From Methanotrichaceae archaeon (GTDB lineage: Archaea > Halobacteriota > Methanosarcinia > Methanotrichales > Methanotrichaceae): DNA of 14,275 nt. Made by a program: the position numbers and the translations under genes. The notes beneath the pieces are model-generated. The model did no database searches. It worked only from the letters and a program-made list of their open reading frames with translations, and was not told the DNA's origin. The stretch lies in NCBI GenBank assembly GCA_013329455.1, contig DUKF01000072.1, positions 763-15,037 on the forward strand, read 5' to 3'. This document shows positions 13,480 through 14,275 of the stretch, one piece after another (within the stretch, counting starts at the first letter, position 1; each line of letters opens with the position of its first letter).

Positions 13480-14244
13480 ATGGAAATCCTGGAAGAGCCC
13501 TTCCAAAGGGAGATCCTCGAGATCAGGTCGGAGCTTCGGGAGATGCGCGACGATCTGAAGCGGTTCATGGAGCGCTCGAACAAGGACTACCTCGAGTCGA
13601 TCCTGGCCGACTTCAGGAGGAGCTTCTCGGAGGTTCTGATCCGTCACGTCGAGGATGAGATTGAGGAAGGGCTGCGGCAAAATATGGTCGAAGGCTGCGA
13701 GATGAAAGAGGCCTGCAAGACCCGTTTCCAGGGACTTCTAAAGGAGAGCGCGAGCCTCATAAGGGACGTGGACGATGCCGCCAATGAGGAGACGATAGAC
13801 GCTTTCAGGTCAAAGTTGAGGGACTTACAGTTCAAAGCTCCTTACGACCAGTGCGAAAGGTGCTTTATGGAGGCCTTAAGGCTCCAGGAAAAACAGATCG
13901 ACCTATTGCGCTCGATGCGGATATACGAGACGAAGGACGAAAAAAGGCGAGAGTCCCAGGACTTGCCGGTTGAGGTCGTCGTCAAAGAGATCCTGGAGCC
14001 CCTGAACAGCAAGCAAAGGCTCCAGATCTTGAAGGCTCTGGCTGGCGAGACGAAATCCTTCTCCAACCTCTCGGAGCTGACTGGCCTTCGGGGCGGAAAC
14101 CTCCTATTCCACATCCAGAAACTCCTCGACTCTGGGATGATACTCCAGCAGCACGAGAGGGGGGACTATATGATCACCGAGAAGGGGTACAGAGCGCTTT
14201 TGGGTATCTCTGAGGTCTACTCAAAGCTCAACCTGAAATCTTAA
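13480..14244 (+). CDS. Winged-helix transcription regulator with a four-cysteine N-terminal region
   Basis: A 254-residue protein. The N-terminal half (about 1-155) is charged and helical, probably coiled coil (EILEIRSELREMRDDLKRFM). The C-terminal part (about 165-245) is an ArsR-like winged helix: LNSKQRLQILKALAGETKSF, NLSELTGLRGGNLLFHIQKL as helix-turn-helix, and LLDSGMILQQHERGDYMITEKG as the wing. This layout is common in methanogen regulators. Four cysteines, C73 and C79 in GCEMKEAC and C125 and C128 in QCERC, lie before the DNA-binding domain and could bind zinc or an iron-sulfur cluster or act as a redox switch; no ligand is proven. The protein should bind DNA as a dimer. It is divergent from the MTH865 gene with a shared 144-base promoter region, so it may control that gene or itself. 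The target is not known. Confidence 0.85.
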   Translation: MEILEEPFQREILEIRSELREMRDDLKRFMERSNKDYLESILADFRRSFSEVLIRHVEDEIEEGLRQNMVEGCEMKEACKTRFQGLLKESASLIRDVDDAANEETIDAFRSKLRDLQFKAPYDQCERCFMEALRLQEKQIDLLRSMRIYETKDEKRRESQDLPVEVVVKEILEPLNSKQRLQILKALAGETKSFSNLSELTGLRGGNLLFHIQKLLDSGMILQQHERGDYMITEKGYRALLGISEVYSKLNLKS

Positions 14245-14275
14245 TTTGATTTTGCCGCCTAGCCTCAACTTCATA

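Overview
The window reads as chromosomal DNA of a methanogenic archaeon, most likely of the Methanothrix/Methanosaeta group (Methanotrichaceae). This is an inference. It rests on archaeal TATA promoters lying 25-28 bases upstream of start codons with no leader, on an MTH865-family protein, on an archaeal-type PspA/PspAA and HtpX/PspAB set, and on secreted protein families common in that group. Genes are moderately GC-rich; two long stretches are gene-poor, and one of them is extremely AT-rich.

Layout. 1-485 (-): 5' part of a Cas4-like PD-(D/E)XK protein, with no CRISPR array in view. 723-3362 (+): large secreted DUF3160 protein with an acidic linker and a C-terminal beta domain, ending at a hairpin terminator. 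3476-4357 (-): membrane-anchored TPR protein whose repeats are nearly identical at the DNA level. 4539-5986 (+): htpX and pspAB, overlapping by four bases. 6020-6990 (-): pspA and pspAA, also overlapping by four bases and converging on the first pair. 7080-7631 (-) and 8403-9317 (-): two secreted proteins. 7672-8354: gene-poor. 9318-11274: about 1.9 kb that appears to hold decayed coding fragments around an AT-rich core with small GC-rich structured islands, plus a possible 42-residue gene. 11275-13017 (+): ClC chloride channel or transporter with two CBS domains. 13096-13335 (-): MTH865-family protein. 13480-14244 (+): winged-helix regulator with four cysteines in the part before the DNA-binding domain.

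How the genes work together. The clearest unit is the envelope-stress module at 4539-6990. PspA and its small partner PspAA are expected to act at the membrane, while the membrane protease HtpX is translationally coupled to PspAB. The TPR membrane protein is divergent from htpX and separated by about 180 bases, so it may share its control. Secreted proteins and a ClC protein nearby fit a cell-envelope theme, but that link is only contextual.

The PSP partner families are known from comparative genomics, so the module is not wholly new. The least explained parts are the AT-rich island with its GC-rich structured patches, the small ORF divergent from the ClC gene, and the four-cysteine regulator.
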